From NCBI GenBank assembly GCA_045604805.1, contig JAZUOT010000003.1, positions 1 through 6,473 on the forward strand: DNA of 6,473 bases. The letters are read 5' to 3'. Position 1 is the stretch's first letter, and each line of letters opens with the position of its first letter. The position numbers and the translations under genes were made by a program. A model generated the notes under the pieces. That model was not told where the DNA came from and made no database searches. It was given only the letters and a program-made list of their open reading frames with translations. The DNA comes from JAZUOT01 sp045604805 (GTDB taxonomy: Bacteria; Bacillota; Clostridia; Oscillospirales; Acutalibacteraceae). Shown here piece after piece: positions 5,671 to 6,473 of the stretch.

Positions 5671-6473
5671 CTAATTGTTCAGGCTGGCTTTCTTCTGCTG
5701 AACTTTCTGCTGGTATTTGTCCTCAATCTTAGCCTCAAAGTTTATAAATTCGGGAGTCGAAAGGACCCATTCTTCACCAGAAGATTTAGCCCCTTTCTTT
5801 AGGTCTTTCAGCAACTTTTTTGCGTCCAAATAAGCTTCACAACCATCAACGCTTACAGCACAGTATAATGTACAAACGCTAATTGCAAGTAGATACATCC
5901 AACCAAAACAACAACTATTACCTTTACGTATAAGGTTAACAGAATATGCAAGTTTAACCATATTCATGGCAGCAACAGCCTCCTCATTTCCTTGTTTAGC
6001 ATCTTCTATGGTTATAAGGCGCATTGTACTCTGCATTAATAGGAGTTTGTCAAGACTGCCTATTTGAAATTGTGTTAAAAGCCATTCTTTGGGACTTTCT
6101 TTTATCTCTTCTCCATTATCATCAATAGGAACACACCGCTGCTGCTCCTGCTCATCAATAAAAGCAGACCTATCCTTTTCATAAAAAAGCTGAATACACG
6201 CATAAGCAGCCCCATACAGAAAGCGCAGCGAAGTAGGAGCCTGATCCGATATAAAAGCAGCAGTCAGAGCAGCCACATAATTATAAGCAGCAGCCAAAGC
6301 ATCCACATGATTATAAGCAGGATGCTCCTCCACTGATTCCGTTGCTGAGTCTTCTAGTTTTTTAGGTTGATGTATACCTTCATTTTCAACTCCTTCGCCC
6401 TTACTCTCTGGAACAGCAGCAACAACCTCATCGGACTCGGTTTTTGATACATCTGATTCTTCAAGGGAGTTTC
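5671..6473 (-). CDS. Unrecognised protein with acidic N-terminal part and decapeptide repeat (5' end outside window)
   Basis: The minus-strand frame is open from the right edge to TAG at 5673-5671, giving 266 visible residues. A GTG at 6333-6331 could serve as a start, but the frame continues upstream for 46 more codons without a stop, so the gene probably begins beyond the window. In order: an acidic, disordered Glu/Ser/Val-rich part (first ~50 residues); an Ala/Tyr-rich stretch with two clear copies of a ten-residue repeat (AYNHVDALAA, AYNYVAALTA); a mostly helical middle; a Cys-rich hydrophobic segment (CCFGWMYLLAISVCTLYCAV) that may be a membrane or buried helix; and a Lys-rich helical end. 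I recognise no family. G+C is higher than in the MORN gene, and it runs convergent to pgcA, with an IS256-type scar between, so recent acquisition is plausible. The C-terminus may be altered by a frameshift. Confidence 0.65.
   Translation of the reverse strand, partial: NSLEESDVSKTESDEVVAAVPESKGEGVENEGIHQPKKLEDSATESVEEHPAYNHVDALAAAYNYVAALTAAFISDQAPTSLRFLYGAAYACIQLFYEKDRSAFIDEQEQQRCVPIDDNGEEIKESPKEWLLTQFQIGSLDKLLLMQSTMRLITIEDAKQGNEEAVAAMNMVKLAYSVNLIRKGNSCCFGWMYLLAISVCTLYCAVSVDGCEAYLDAKKLLKDLKKGAKSSGEEWVLSTPEFINFEAKIEDKYQQKVQQKKASLNN
6251..6330 (-). repeat. Degenerate 30-base tandem repeat inside the minus-strand gene
   Basis: On the plus strand, CCACATAATTATAAGCAG (6273-6290) recurs as CCACATGATTATAAGCAG (6303-6320), one base different at exactly 30 bases spacing. 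A partial third unit matches 16 of 20 positions between 6251-6270 and 6281-6300. Thirty bases equal ten codons, so the array encodes a decapeptide repeat without breaking the frame. Confidence 0.65.

Noticed and set aside
5435..5674. Plus-strand 79-codon frame starting on the last ATG of pgcA
   Set aside because: No ribosome binding site; only its DNLVNLR part makes sense, as one frame of the transposase remnant.

Overview
The window is AT-rich, with A/T-biased codons, short intergenic gaps and purine-rich ribosome binding sites. This is typical of a low-GC Gram-positive bacterium, most likely in the class Clostridia. A stand-alone TSCPD protein of the TIGR03905 type and a PgcA-type phosphoglucomutase fit that origin. 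I cannot name the species.

Positions 1-5438 hold five plus-strand genes that probably form one operon or two adjoining ones. They are the C-terminal end of an unrecognised Lys/Tyr-rich protein (2-160), a secreted single-pass surface protein with a cohesin-like and a cadherin-like beta-sandwich module (212-1483), a MORN-repeat protein that overlaps it by 13 bases (1471-3357), a four-cysteine TSCPD protein (3406-3663), and an alpha-phosphohexomutase of the PgcA type (3711-5438). The first two complete genes are the unusual pair. Their overlap implies translational coupling. One protein spans the membrane and leaves an acidic cytoplasmic tail. The other has no export signal and is almost entirely a repeat scaffold, so an outside/inside pair is a testable idea. 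The phosphohexomutase makes glucose-1-phosphate for cell-envelope glycans, which at most loosely connects it to a surface function.

At about 5440 the character changes. Positions 5439-5670 contain no intact gene. The stretch begins with a decayed, frame-disrupted fragment of an IS256-family (mutator-type) transposase directly after the phosphohexomutase stop. From 5671 to the right edge a convergent minus-strand gene encodes an unrecognised protein with an acidic disordered N-terminal part and an Ala/Tyr-rich decapeptide repeat. Its G+C is visibly higher than in the MORN gene (40-45% against about 27% in 60-base lines counted by hand). It is cut by the window edge. Out-of-frame protein-like sequence past its stop suggests it may also have been frameshifted. 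I read this right-hand part as an accessory segment next to an insertion-sequence scar.

I saw no rRNA, tRNA, CRISPR array or riboswitch.
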